This document shows positions 42,829 through 51,474 of a stretch of 64,000 nucleotides of DNA, piece after piece; within the stretch, counting starts at the first letter, position 1; the number at the start of each line of letters is the position of its first letter. The notes below the pieces were generated by a model that was not told where the DNA came from, made no database searches, and saw only the letters and a program-made list of their open reading frames with translations. Origin of the DNA: Methanospirillum sp. (lineage in GTDB: Archaea; Halobacteriota; Methanomicrobia; Methanomicrobiales; Methanospirillaceae); assembly GCA_012728895.1 (NCBI GenBank), contig JAAYEG010000040.1, positions 38,280-102,279 on the forward strand, written 5' to 3'. Both the position numbers and the translations under genes were made by a program.

Positions 42829-43434
42829 TCACCGCCCGTACGGGCACCAGTGGGGCAGCTCGAGGAGCGCGGCCGTCCCGGCGGTCGAGGGGCCGACCAT
42901 CAGCACCTCCCGGCAGCCGCAGGCCTCCTCGACGCAGGCCAGCCCCTCCCCGGAGGCGAGCCCGTGGCCGAGCACGACCAGGAGGTCCGCGCGCTCCGCC
43001 TCCTCCACCAGGCGTCCGGCGAGGGCACGCTCGAGCACCGGCGATGCGCCGACCAGGAAGGTGCGGTCACAAGCGGTCTCTGCGGCGAACCGGGCCAGGC
43101 ACTGGGACCGGCAGTCGGGGTTGCAGCTCCTGACGTTCCGGGCGAACCCGAAGAACCCGGCGACCGCGTTGATCACGGCCCCCGCGGCCGAGCGCTCCCG
43201 CTCTCCCTCCAGGGGGGCCCCGAAGAGCATCGAGACCCTGACCCGCGCCTCGACCGGGGCGCCGGTCACGAACTGCGCGGTCCGCCCGCCGAAGGTGGCC
43301 TCGAGCGGGACGCCCCGTTCGAACGGGCAGGTCGGTTCGTCGTGGTTCCGCGAGATCACGACCGTCCCGTCCTCGGTCCCGGTCCCGGCCGTCCGGGCGC
43401 AGAGCGCCTCGGCGGCCCGCGCGAAGAGGTTCAC
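42829..43434 (-). CDS. hypothetical protein coupled to a cyclase-family gene
   Basis: A 201-aa protein, not recognised. It starts at the GTG overlapping the cyclase stop (GTGA); the track's longer form is a shadow of that gene. It has several Cys blocks: 'RSCNPDCRSQCLARFAAETA', 'ACVEEACGC' and 'HWCPYGR', so metal or cluster binding is possible. The C-terminal half ('ERADLLVVLGHGLASGEGLA', 'LMVGPSTAGTAALLELP') has the alternating pattern of a Rossmann-like fold. Close coupling to the cyclase gene suggests a shared pathway; no function is proposed. Confidence 0.75.
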   Translation of the reverse strand: MNLFARAAEALCARTAGTGTEDGTVVISRNHDEPTCPFERGVPLEATFGGRTAQFVTGAPVEARVRVSMLFGAPLEGERERSAAGAVINAVAGFFGFARNVRSCNPDCRSQCLARFAAETACDRTFLVGASPVLERALAGRLVEEAERADLLVVLGHGLASGEGLACVEEACGCREVLMVGPSTAGTAALLELPHWCPYGR

Positions 43435-44033
43435 GCCGTCACCTCGAGCACCACCCGGGCCGGAGCGCCGTCGCCCTTCTCCAGCCGCAGCGGGAGCGCG
43501 ATCAGCCGGTACTCGCCCGGGGGGGCGTTCGAGAGGTCCAAAAGCTCGATCACGGCCCCTCCGGTCCCCAGGAGGGTCCGGTGGACCGAGCCGTCGGAAC
43601 CGCCGGCCTCGATCGAGGGCGCGTCCGTGCCGACGACCCTGATCCCCTGCCCGACCAGGTAGGCGGCGGCCGCCGGCGTGAGCGCCGGGTACGGCGCAAC
43701 GAACCTCGTCCGCCGTGAGAACCAGGTCCTGATGAGGAGACGGGTCGCGCCCGAGACCCGGCCCTCCAGCTCCGCGGGCCCGATCTCGGTCGCCTGCGTC
43801 TCGATCACCCGGCACGGGCCTATCAGCAGGTCGAGCGGGAGCAGGTCCACGGTCCGGCCGTCGAGGAGGTAGTGGTCGGGCGCGTCGATGTGGGTGCCCG
43901 AGTGGGAGCTGACGACCAGGTCGGAGATCAGGTAGCCGTCCCGGGACCGTTTCTCGATCTCCGGCATGGTATCGCCCGGGTAGACGATGCTCCGGGGCGA
44001 GAGGACCCGGGTCGCCTCGATGAACCTCACCAT
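43431..44033 (-). CDS. cyclase-family (KynB-like) metal-dependent hydrolase
   Basis: A 200-aa protein. The metal site is 'SSHSGTHIDAPDHYLLDGRT' (HxGTHxDxPxH), followed by 'GTDAPSIE'. Members hydrolyse amides such as N-formylkynurenine or act in polyketide cyclisation; archaeal substrates are unknown. It overlaps pcm by 7 nt upstream and the hypothetical gene by 4 nt downstream, forming a three-gene unit. Confidence 0.9.
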   Translation of the reverse strand: MVRFIEATRVLSPRSIVYPGDTMPEIEKRSRDGYLISDLVVSSHSGTHIDAPDHYLLDGRTVDLLPLDLLIGPCRVIETQATEIGPAELEGRVSGATRLLIRTWFSRRTRFVAPYPALTPAAAAYLVGQGIRVVGTDAPSIEAGGSDGSVHRTLLGTGGAVIELLDLSNAPPGEYRLIALPLRLEKGDGAPARVVLEVTA

Positions 44034-44671
44034 CCGTGCTCTCCTATCAGCGGGACGAACCGGACCGCGCCGGCCGGCTCCTGGACCAGGCGGTCGCCCT
44101 GGCGCCGGACCCGCACCAGTTCCTGGATCTCGCGCCCCCCGACGGGCGCGACGAGCCGCCCGCCGTCGGAGAGCTGCGCGAGGAGCGGTTCAGGGACGAC
44201 CGGGGTGGCCGCCGTGACCAGGATCCCGGCGTAGGGTGCGGAGGCCGGCCACCCCAGCGTCCCGTCGGCGACGTGGACCTCGACGTTCGATGCCCCGACC
44301 CTGGCCAGGTTCGCCCGCGCGACCTCGGCCACCTCAGGCAGCCGTTCGATCGTGATCACGCGCTCGCAGAGGAGCGAGAGGATCGCCGCCTGGTAGCCCG
44401 AGCCCGCCCCGATCTCCAGCACCCGGTCGCGCGGCCCCGGCTCGAGGAGGGCGGTCATCTGCGCGACGATGTAGGGCTGGGAGATCGTCTGGCCCGACCC
44501 GATCGGCAGGGGCATGTCGTCGTAGGCCGCCCGCTCGTACCCGGGGGGGACGAAGAGGTGGCGGGGCACCCCCCGCATCGCGGCGAGCACCCGCTCGTCC
44601 CGGACGCCCCTGGCCAGGATCTGGTGCTCGACCATCGCCTCCCGGGCCAGGGCATACGGATCCCCCGGCAT
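44027..44671 (-). CDS. pcm: protein-L-isoaspartate O-methyltransferase
   Basis: A 214-aa protein. 'MVEHQILARGVRDERVLAAM', 'VPRHLFVP', 'LPIGSGQTISQPYIVAQMT' and the SAM site 'VLEIGAGSGYQAAIL' are all PCMT signatures. It repairs isoaspartyl residues in aged proteins. ATG 44671 lies 2 nt beyond the sufB stop, so it belongs to the same minus-strand run. Confidence 0.95.
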   Translation of the reverse strand: MPGDPYALAREAMVEHQILARGVRDERVLAAMRGVPRHLFVPPGYERAAYDDMPLPIGSGQTISQPYIVAQMTALLEPGPRDRVLEIGAGSGYQAAILSLLCERVITIERLPEVAEVARANLARVGASNVEVHVADGTLGWPASAPYAGILVTAATPVVPEPLLAQLSDGGRLVAPVGGREIQELVRVRRQGDRLVQEPAGAVRFVPLIGEHGW

Positions 44672-44673
44672 GC

Positions 44674-45786
44674 CTAGAACCCGGACTCCGCCGCGTCGAT
44701 CGCGTCGTCGATCTGCTGCTGGAGCATCTCGGGCAGCCCCTGGATCTTCACGTCGAGGAACCCCCGGATGATCGTCGCGGTCGCGGTCTCCTCGTCGAGC
44801 CCGCGGGACATCAGGTACTCGACCTCGTCGCGGGCGATCCGGCCGACGGCGGCCTCGTGCGAGAGCTCGGTATCGACCACGGACCCCGCGATCTCGGGGA
44901 TCGCGTGGATCAGCCCGTCCTCCAGGATCAGCCCCTTGCACTCGATGTGCCCGCGGGTGCCGGGGACCTCGCCCCGGATCTGCCCCCGGCTGATGATCGT
45001 GCCGCCGCGCGTGATCGTCCGGCTCACGAGCTCGGCCGAGGTTCCCGGCGCCGCGAGGACCGCGCGGGAGCCCAGGTCGAGGGTCGAGCCCGGGAGGGCG
45101 ACCACGATCGAGGAGAACCGGGCGACGGCGTCGCGCCCCCTCAGGGTCGCGGTGGGGTACATGTCGATGTGCCGCACGGGCTGCATGCAGACGTAGTTCG
45201 AGAGGAAGACGCCGCCCTCCTCGATGATCGTGGCCGATCGCGGGAAGACCGAGATCGACTCGGACCAGTTGTGGATCATGGTCGAGGTGACCCGGGCGTT
45301 CTTCCCGATGTAGGTCTCGGTCACGCCGATGTGCGAGCCCGCCCTCGTCGCGGAGCCCGAGACGCAGCCCGAGATCAGGTGGAGCTCCGCCCCCTCCTCG
45401 GCGATCACGATATTGTGGACGTGCTGGACCTTCGCGTCCGCGAGGTAGAGGCAGGCCTGGAGCGGGTAGACCGCCCGCGCCCCCTTCCTCGCGATGATCA
45501 CGAACCCGCGCTGCACCTCCTGGTCCGCCACGAACGAGGTGTACTTGTCCTGGTCCCGCTTCACGGCCTGCCAGCAGTAGTCCTCGAGCCACGCGTACTT
45601 GCGGAGGGCCTCGGTGATCGGCAGCACCTCGATCCCCTCGGTCGCCGAGTGGGCGTGCCGGATATCCTGGTCCACCTGGAAGAACGAGCCCGACCGCTGG
45701 TCCTCCGCGATGTCGAGCCCGGCGAGCTCGAGCCGGCTCCGGTCCTCGGGGGAGAGGTCGGTGAGTTCTTCTACATTCGCTGGCAT
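44674..45786 (-). CDS. sufB: SufB/SufD-type Fe-S cluster scaffold protein
   Basis: A 370-aa protein, shorter than bacterial SufB but usual for the archaeal SufBC system. The C-terminal beta-helix core has 'AELHLISGCVSGSATRAGSH', 'TMIHNWSESISVFPRS', 'IECKGLILEDGLIHAIPEI' and 'LSHEAAVGRIARDEVEYLMS'. With SufC it assembles and transfers Fe-S clusters. ATG 45786 overlaps the sufC 3' end by 16 nt. Confidence 0.93.
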   Translation of the reverse strand: MPANVEELTDLSPEDRSRLELAGLDIAEDQRSGSFFQVDQDIRHAHSATEGIEVLPITEALRKYAWLEDYCWQAVKRDQDKYTSFVADQEVQRGFVIIARKGARAVYPLQACLYLADAKVQHVHNIVIAEEGAELHLISGCVSGSATRAGSHIGVTETYIGKNARVTSTMIHNWSESISVFPRSATIIEEGGVFLSNYVCMQPVRHIDMYPTATLRGRDAVARFSSIVVALPGSTLDLGSRAVLAAPGTSAELVSRTITRGGTIISRGQIRGEVPGTRGHIECKGLILEDGLIHAIPEIAGSVVDTELSHEAAVGRIARDEVEYLMSRGLDEETATATIIRGFLDVKIQGLPEMLQQQIDDAIDAAESGF

Positions 45787-46502
45787 GCGATGCACTCCTG
45801 GTAGCCGTGGGTCTTGATCGACTTGAGGATCTCCCGGGGGTTCCCGTGACACTTGAACATCCCGTCGCAGAGGACGTGCCCCACGTCCGCATCGATGAAA
45901 TCGAGGATGTAGCCCGTGTGGGTGATGATCAGGCCGCTCTTCGACCGCTTCACGATGTGCTGGTCCTTCTCGAGCAGGCGGGCGATCGCGTTCCCGATCA
46001 GCGAGATGTTCTCGATGTCCACCCCCGACTCGGGCTCGTCGAGCATCGTGAACCTCGGTTCCTGGACGAGGAGCTGGAGCACCTCGCTCCGCTTGATCTC
46101 CCCGCCCGAGAAGCCCGCGTTCACGTCCCGCTCGAGAAAGCGGGCCATGTTCAGCTCGTCCGCCAGGGCCGGGATACGCCCGTCCCCGTCACCGGCGGTC
46201 ACCTCGAGGAGCTTGCCGAGCTTGAGGCCGGGTATGGTGGGGGGGCGCTGGTAGAGCATCCCCATCCCCCTCTCGGCCCGCTCGTGCAGCGGCATCCGGG
46301 TCACGTCCTCGCCGTCGAAGACGATCGTCCCCTCGGTCACCACCAGTCCCGAGAAGCCCATGATCGCCCGGAGGAGCGTCGTCTTGCCCGAACCGTTCGG
46401 CCCCATCATGACGTGGGTCTCTCCGTCGGGGATCGTGAGGTTGATGTCGTGGAGGACCTCGCGGTCGCCGACGGCGACGTGCAGGTCTGTGATCTCGAGC
46501 AT
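45771..46502 (-). CDS. sufC: SufC Fe-S assembly ATPase
   Basis: A 243-aa ABC ATPase: Walker A 'GPNGSGKTTLLR', signature 'GFSGGEIKRSEVLQLL' and Walker B 'FTMLDEPESGVD'. It powers the SufB scaffold. The C-terminus ends in 'YQECIACQRM' with a CXXC that is not typical of SufC. The TATA box is on the minus strand at 46531-46540. Confidence 0.95.
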   Translation of the reverse strand: MLEITDLHVAVGDREVLHDINLTIPDGETHVMMGPNGSGKTTLLRAIMGFSGLVVTEGTIVFDGEDVTRMPLHERAERGMGMLYQRPPTIPGLKLGKLLEVTAGDGDGRIPALADELNMARFLERDVNAGFSGGEIKRSEVLQLLVQEPRFTMLDEPESGVDIENISLIGNAIARLLEKDQHIVKRSKSGLIITHTGYILDFIDADVGHVLCDGMFKCHGNPREILKSIKTHGYQECIACQRM

Positions 46503-46530
46503 AGCTCTTCGCGTGATCTTTCGGGCGGCG

Positions 46531-46540
46531 AGATTATACG
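46531..46540 (-). promoter_or_regulatory. TATA-like box for the suf operon
   Basis: The minus strand reads cgtataatct, about 30-38 nt before the sufC ATG. Confidence 0.5.
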
Positions 46541-46611
46541 GTTGCCGATCCCGTCAACACTTTCACCCCGCGACCGTGCCGGTTAACGGGTGTCCCGGCG
46601 AACCATCGGGC

Positions 46612-46779
46612 ATGGAACGGGAGACATTCCTGAACATCGCGGAGAGGGCGGCCAGGTACCCGAGCGTCCAGCGCCGGGGCCAGCTCGTCCGCCCCCTCTC
46701 CCCGGCCCCCGTGCCGACCACGTTCTTCGCCGGGCTGGCGGCCCGCGCGGAAGCCTACGGAGGGTTCGCCCGGAGGTAA
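46612..46779 (+). CDS. possible small protein (55 aa)
   Basis: A 55-aa frame beginning 'MERETFLNIAERAARYPSVQ' and ending 'RAEAYGGFARR'. It has normal amino-acid balance for a gene here, a possible TATA element (ggttaacg) ~25 nt upstream, and overlaps the convergent lipoprotein gene by 25 nt. No family is recognised; it may be spurious. Confidence 0.35.
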   Translation: MERETFLNIAERAARYPSVQRRGQLVRPLSPAPVPTTFFAGLAARAEAYGGFARR

Positions 46780-47810
46780 TCCGCCGCCCCGGCCCGGTCG
46801 TACCGCGAGGCCGCGGTCAGGTTCAGCAGGTCGACGAGCCGGTTGTGCTCGTCCACGAGCCGGTCGATCGCCGCGCCCTCCGCACGGTACCGCGCCAGCG
46901 CGGCGTCGTAGGCGGCGCGGCTCCCGCTCGACCCGGGGGCCTCGAGCCGTTCTCTCTCCCCTTCGTGCGCGCCGGCCCGGCGGTCGATCTCGGGGCCGAG
47001 CGTCTCGATGCGCGCCCGGGCCGTCTCTCGCGCCGCCTCGATCGCCCGCACGTCGGCAACGGCGCCGTACAGGGTGGTCCCGTTCCCTACAGGGACGACG
47101 AGCGGCTGCGAGTCCAGGCGGTCCCCGTCGCCGATCCGTTCGGGGAGGCTCCCGACGTAGGTGGCGTTCGTGGCCTCGAGGTAGGCGTAGTCCGTGCCGC
47201 TCCAGCCCATGCCGTCCGGGCAGCCGACCCCCACGGCCATGTGCGCCTCGGGTAGAAAGACCAGCAGCGCAACCCGGTACCCCTCCCTGCCGAGCAGCCC
47301 CGCCAGGAGCAGGGCCTTGTCGTCGCAGTCGCCGCCGCGGTCGCTCCAGGTCTCGGCCGGGTACTTCGCCGCCGTCCTTGGCGCCGCGACGTACGGGAGC
47401 TGCTGGACCGCCCCGGCCAGGAGCTCGAGGTACCGGTCCGGGTCGAGCCCGCGCCGCTCCCGGATCTCCCGGAACCCGGCGAGCAGGTCGGCGTAGAACC
47501 GGTCCTGGGCCGGGTCGGCGACCTGGGCCCGGTATGCCCCGGCGATCCACTCCTTCTCGGGGACCTCGCCCCGGACGAGCACCTCTCGCCCCGCGGATCG
47601 GGCCCCTTCCAGGAGGCGGTCATCGACGCTCACCGCGAGCCGCTCGGTCGCGCCCTCGAACAGGAACGCGTGCTCGGTCACGACTTCCTCGCCCGGGCCG
47701 TCGGAGGGCGCGATGGCGGGGTACTCGACGGGCGGGCCCTGGAGCGCGGTGCAGCCGGTCCCGGCGATCGCGATCCCCAGGACGAGCGCCAGCCGGATCG
47801 CCGCCATCAT
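46755..47810 (-). CDS. lipoprotein with transglutaminase-like domain
   Basis: A 351-aa protein. The signal peptide 'AIRLALVLGIAIAGTGC' ends in a lipobox-like Cys. The middle has 'DRGGDCDDKALLLAGLLGRE' (catalytic Cys), 'EAHMAVGVG' (His) and 'YAYLEATN' (acidic), the Cys-His-Asp/Glu triad of transglutaminase-like proteases. The C-terminal ~120 residues are helical with coiled-coil tendency. ATG 47810 (or 47807) is used; the longer track start is not hydrophobic. It is likely an extracellular, membrane-anchored peptidase or structural protein. Confidence 0.85.
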   Translation of the reverse strand: MMAAIRLALVLGIAIAGTGCTALQGPPVEYPAIAPSDGPGEEVVTEHAFLFEGATERLAVSVDDRLLEGARSAGREVLVRGEVPEKEWIAGAYRAQVADPAQDRFYADLLAGFREIRERRGLDPDRYLELLAGAVQQLPYVAAPRTAAKYPAETWSDRGGDCDDKALLLAGLLGREGYRVALLVFLPEAHMAVGVGCPDGMGWSGTDYAYLEATNATYVGSLPERIGDGDRLDSQPLVVPVGNGTTLYGAVADVRAIEAARETARARIETLGPEIDRRAGAHEGERERLEAPGSSGSRAAYDAALARYRAEGAAIDRLVDEHNRLVDLLNLTAASRYDRAGAADYLRANPP

Positions 47811-48120
47811 GGCCACCGGTCCCCGTGGTCTCCGGCGGCCCGGGGCGGCGCCCTCTCCGCGGCCGTTCCCGGGGACGGGCTCTTCCCCGCCGGGAGGGCT
47901 TACCTCCCGCGGCCGGGCAGGGGGGTTCCGGGTGGCATCGGGTATCCGGGTCTTCATCGGGCGGCGGGCACCGGTATTCCGAAACCCGTATGAGGAGATG
48001 GTTCATCCCGCCTAATCAATGGTCCGCCGCCCCGGGTGCATCCCCTTCTCACCGTGTTCCGTCCCTCCTTCCCCCCAGGGACGGCCGTACCGCGGCCCGA
48101 GCGGTTCCGAAGAAATGACA
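47811..48120. other. intergenic, GC-rich, no gene seen
   Basis: About 310 nt upstream of the divergent lipoprotein and mer genes. ORFs here are Arg/Gly/Pro-rich shadows. Nothing else can be supported. Confidence 0.4.
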
Positions 48121-48132
48121 ACGTTAATAACG
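48121..48132 (+). promoter_or_regulatory. TATA-like box with palindrome before mer
   Basis: The sequence acgttaataacg contains CGTTA-A-TAACG, a perfect inverted repeat around the presumed TATA core, ~35-45 nt before the ATG; gaggtg (48155-48160) is the ribosome binding site. A direct repeat aacggta follows (48129 and 48138). Confidence 0.45.
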
Positions 48133-48165
48133 GTATGAACGGTAAATAGACTGTGAGGTGACCTT

Positions 48166-49155
48166 ATGGCAACCTATGGAATTGAATTTGTTCCTGGAAA
48201 CGTAAACGTCAAGCAGGTCGTGAACTACTGCAAGCTGGCCGAGTCCAAGGACATCGACTACGCCTGGATCACGAACCACTACAACAACCGCCACTGCTAC
48301 CCCACCCTTGCCGCGATCGCGCAGGCGACCAACACGCTCAAGATGGGCCCGGGGATCATGAACTCGTTCACGGACACCCCGGCAGCGATGGCCTCGTTCG
48401 CCGCGACGCTCAACGAGATCTCGGACGGGCGCGCCGTGCTCGGCATCGGACCCGGCGACCTCTCGACCCTGCCGAAGCTGAACATCAAGGCGGAGAAGCC
48501 CGTCGCCCGGCTCAACGAGGCTGTCCAGGTGATCCGCCAGCTCCTGACAGGCGAGACGGTCTCGACCCCGGACATGGAGTTCTTCAAGTACGAGGGCGCG
48601 AAGCTGACCGGCGTCAACCTCCCCGGTAAGAAGGGGATCCCCATCTATATCGGCGCCCAGGGCCCCAAGGTCCTCGAGCTCGCCGGCACGGTCGGTGACG
48701 GCGCGCTGATCAACGCCTCGAACCCGAAGGACTTCGAGGTCGCGATCCCGATCATCAAGGGTGCGACCGACAAGGTCGGCAAGAAGGGCTTCGATGTCGG
48801 CGCGTACACCGCGATGTCGATCGACAAGTCCGAGAAGAAGGCCCGGAACGCCGCGAAGATCGTGGCCGCCTTCATCGCCGCCGGCTCGCCCGAGCCCCTG
48901 CTCCAGCGCCACGGGCTCGACCTCGCGAACGTCGCGAAGATCAAGGACGCGCTCGGCAAGTTCGACTTCAAGTCGGTCGGCGAGCTCGTGGGCGACAAGG
49001 AGATCGATGCGTTCACGATCGCCGGCACCCCCGAGATGGTCAAGGAGAAGTGCGCGGCCCTCGAGGCCTCCGGCGTCACGCAGATCATCTTCGGCTCGCC
49101 GCTCGGCCCGAACATGACCGACTCGATCCGGCTGCTCGGCAAGTACATCGTCTGA
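48166..49155 (+). CDS. mer: F420-dependent methylenetetrahydromethanopterin reductase
   Basis: A 329-aa luciferase-fold enzyme that reduces methylene-H4MPT to methyl-H4MPT with F420H2, a core step of CO2-reducing methanogenesis. The start 'YGIEFVPGNVNVKQVVNYCK' and 'GPGIMNSFTDTPAAMASFAA', 'LGIGPGDLSTLPKLNIKAEK', 'IYIGAQGPKVLELAGTVGDG' are Mer signatures. It has low-Lys-bias but very regular codon use, typical of a highly expressed gene. It is monocistronic with a T-run after the stop. Confidence 0.98.
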   Translation: MATYGIEFVPGNVNVKQVVNYCKLAESKDIDYAWITNHYNNRHCYPTLAAIAQATNTLKMGPGIMNSFTDTPAAMASFAATLNEISDGRAVLGIGPGDLSTLPKLNIKAEKPVARLNEAVQVIRQLLTGETVSTPDMEFFKYEGAKLTGVNLPGKKGIPIYIGAQGPKVLELAGTVGDGALINASNPKDFEVAIPIIKGATDKVGKKGFDVGAYTAMSIDKSEKKARNAAKIVAAFIAAGSPEPLLQRHGLDLANVAKIKDALGKFDFKSVGELVGDKEIDAFTIAGTPEMVKEKCAALEASGVTQIIFGSPLGPNMTDSIRLLGKYIV

Positions 49156-49174
49156 AACCCGATACCTCATCCTC

Positions 49175-49180
49175 TTTTTT
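49175..49180 (+). terminator. T-run after mer
   Basis: Six T residues lie ~20 nt after the stop (cctcttttttccc). Confidence 0.4.
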
Positions 49181-49389
49181 CCCGCTTCCCCTTGCCAGTG
49201 GAACAGCCGGGTGACCGTGTTCCGTCACTTCCGAACGATCGACGCTCACGCGGGAGCCCGGTGGAGACGACATCGGGTGTGGACGTCACCGTGCGTTCGC
49301 GTCCCCGGGGATGGGCGACGGCAACGATATCCGGGCGTGGTTGCAGCGGCGAACTGCACCACACCGGTTGCCCCGGCGCCACCTCATCG

Positions 49390-49397
49390 TTTATATC
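49390..49397 (+). promoter_or_regulatory. TATA-like box for the galT-like gene
   Basis: The sequence tttatatc is ~26-33 nt before the ATG at 49423; a leaderless transcript is predicted. Confidence 0.55.
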
Positions 49398-49422
49398 ACT
49401 GCCTCGCCTAGATCCGTCACCG

Positions 49423-50376
49423 ATGTTCGAGATCTCGACGCTGCGAAACGGCGACGCCCCGCTCGAGTACCGCCGCGAACGGCTGACCGGCCTCTCCTGC
49501 ACGATCAGCCCCGGGCGACTCGAGCGGAACCTGGCCCCTCCCCCGGCGCCGATCGCCCCCCCGGGGGACTGCCCGTTCTGCCCCGGGCGGCTCGAGCGCG
49601 AGACCCCGACATTCCCCGGCGGCCGCCGGATCCACCGGGGCGAGTCCGTCACGTTTCCGAACCTGTATCCGTACGCCGCGACACACACGGTGGGGGTGAT
49701 CACCCGCGCCCATGCCTGCGAGCGGTTCGAACCGCGGCAGCTCGCCGACGCCTTCACGGGCGTCGCGGAGTCGCTCCTGGGCGCCGACGGGCACGCATCC
49801 ATCAACTGGAACTACCTCCACTCGGCCGGCGCCTCGATCGACCACCCCCACCTCCAGGGGCTGGTCGACCCCCACCCCTCCCACCTCCACGCCCTCTATC
49901 TCCAGGGCTCGGAACGCTACCTCGAGAGAACCGGCCGGACCTACTGGGAGGCGCTCCGCGAGCACGAGCGTTTCACCGGGCGCTACCTCTTCGGGGACGA
50001 GGTCATGCTGCTCGCGTCGGCGGTCCCCCTCGGCGAGCGCGAGGTCCGCGCGCTCCTCCCCGTCGCGACGCTCGAGGAGGCAATCCCCTACTTCGGGACC
50101 CTCGCAGAGGGGCTCGTCCGCGTGATCGACGACTACCGCGCGCTCGGGTGGCGGGCGTTCAACCTCTCCTGCTTCTTCGGCCGTCCGGGACGCGACCGGG
50201 GCTTCTTTGCCTTCTGCTCGGTGATCTCGAGGATCAACCCGAACACGGCCTCGATCTCGGACTCGGCCTTCATGGAGCGTCTCCACCAGCACCCGGTGGT
50301 CATGACGCGGCCCGAGGACCTGGCAGCCGGGTACAGGGCCGGTTCAGGCATGACTCGCGCCGGTGCGGCGCGATAA
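49423..50376 (+). CDS. GalT-like galactose-1-phosphate uridylyltransferase (HIT superfamily)
   Basis: A 317-aa protein. 'CPFCPGRLERETPTFP' is the N-terminal Zn-binding CxxC; 'SAGASIDHPHLQGLVDPHPS' has the active HxHxQ triad. The fold is that of archaeal GalT/ADP-sugar phosphorylases, so the substrate may be UDP-hexose or another nucleotide sugar. ATG 49423 is chosen by the TATA spacing; the upstream extension in the track is non-coding. Convergent with mtd (24 nt apart). Confidence 0.85.
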   Translation: MFEISTLRNGDAPLEYRRERLTGLSCTISPGRLERNLAPPPAPIAPPGDCPFCPGRLERETPTFPGGRRIHRGESVTFPNLYPYAATHTVGVITRAHACERFEPRQLADAFTGVAESLLGADGHASINWNYLHSAGASIDHPHLQGLVDPHPSHLHALYLQGSERYLERTGRTYWEALREHERFTGRYLFGDEVMLLASAVPLGEREVRALLPVATLEEAIPYFGTLAEGLVRVIDDYRALGWRAFNLSCFFGRPGRDRGFFAFCSVISRINPNTASISDSAFMERLHQHPVVMTRPEDLAAGYRAGSGMTRAGAAR

Positions 50377-50400
50377 AAAAGCGGTTTGGGGTGGGAACAC

Positions 50401-51240
50401 TCACTCGGGCTTCGAGATGAGCTTGGTCTTGGAGACGATCACGCCGTCCTTCTTGTGGGGCTGGCGGATGATGCCGTCGCCGGCCTTCTCGAGCTCGCGG
50501 GCCTCGTCGCAGAGGACTGCCGCAGCGCGCATCATCTCGTGGGCGGAGGAGACGATCGGGATGTACTTCTCCCACTCCTTGGTCATGAAGCAGCCCTTGA
50601 CGTTGACCATCGCGACCGCCGAGGCGACCTCGTAGGCCGCGCGGGCCTTCGCGAGCGCATAGGGGTTCGTGAACTCGCCGTCGACGGCCTTGTCGGCGGT
50701 CATGACGACCTTCGGAAGCGCGATGTCTGCTCCCTTCTTCCCGGCCTTGACCTGGTCGATGACCTTGTCGAGCTCCAGCTGCATCTTCCGGTACGCACCG
50801 GTGATGGCGAGGACCTTGACCAGGTTCCCGTTGTAGTCGGCCATCTCGATGGGGTCGAGGAACTCGCGGCGGGCGCCGATCATCGAGTCGGCCTTCATGA
50901 TGACGTAGCCGAACTTCGACTCCTTGAGGTCGGCCCACTCCTTCTTCGTGGTCACGTCGTCCGTGATCACGACGACGGGGATGCCGGCCGCGGCGAGCTG
51001 CTCGCGGGCACCGGTGGGTCCGGGGAGGACGCCGTTCGGGGAGACGACGATGCAGAAGTCGGGGCCCCACGCCTTCAGGGTGCTGACGACACGGTCGACG
51101 TCGGCGACCTCGAGCTTCGTGCCGGACGTGGCCATGAAGGTCTGCATGTCCTCACGGTCTGCGCGCTCATCGAGAAGGAGTTCGGCCATGACGCCGGACG
51201 CGATGTTTCCGAGCTTTGCAATGCCTACTTTGACAACCAT
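50401..51240 (-). CDS. mtd: F420-dependent methylenetetrahydromethanopterin dehydrogenase
   Basis: A 279-aa enzyme that oxidises methylene-H4MPT reversibly with F420. '[20 protein letters not shown]', '[20 protein letters not shown]' and '[20 protein letters not shown]' are family signatures. Ribosome binding site aggtga sits 6 nt before the ATG, with a TATA-like cctttttatcgat further up (51283-51293). It lies with mer in the window but is on the opposite strand, separated by the GalT-like gene. Confidence 0.98.
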   Translation of the reverse strand: MVVKVGIAKLGNIASGVMAELLLDERADREDMQTFMATSGTKLEVADVDRVVSTLKAWGPDFCIVVSPNGVLPGPTGAREQLAAAGIPVVVITDDVTTKKEWADLKESKFGYVIMKADSMIGARREFLDPIEMADYNGNLVKVLAITGAYRKMQLELDKVIDQVKAGKKGADIALPKVVMTADKAVDGEFTNPYALAKARAAYEVASAVAMVNVKGCFMTKEWEKYIPIVSSAHEMMRAAAVLCDEARELEKAGDGIIRQPHKKDGVIVSKTKLISKPE

Positions 51241-51282
51241 TCAGTTCACCTCTGTTGATAGGTAGGTAGTTTTCACTAAAAT

Positions 51283-51293
51283 CGATAAAAAGG
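51283..51293 (-). promoter_or_regulatory. TATA-like box for mtd
   Basis: The minus strand reads cctttttatcg, ~43-53 nt before the ATG, leaving a ~20-nt leader with the ribosome binding site. Confidence 0.5.
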
Positions 51294-51442
51294 TTGTGCT
51301 TTCTTTTCCAAAACTTCCGGGAGCTCTAACGCCGTCAATGGCTCTGCGGGACCGTCTCTCCCGCGCGTGGCGGTCTCGGCCCGCGGGCAGGGGCGCCGAT
51401 GTCAGCTATCGCCTCTCAACCACCCGGATGGTTAAATGGAAG

Positions 51443-51452
51443 TGTTTAAGTT
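51443..51452 (+). promoter_or_regulatory. TATA-like box for tfx
   Basis: The sequence tgtttaagtt is centred 27 nt before the ATG at 51475, which is why that start is preferred over 51436, which lies upstream of the box. Confidence 0.5.
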
Positions 51453-51474
51453 CATTGAATGCGATCCTCTGTAC

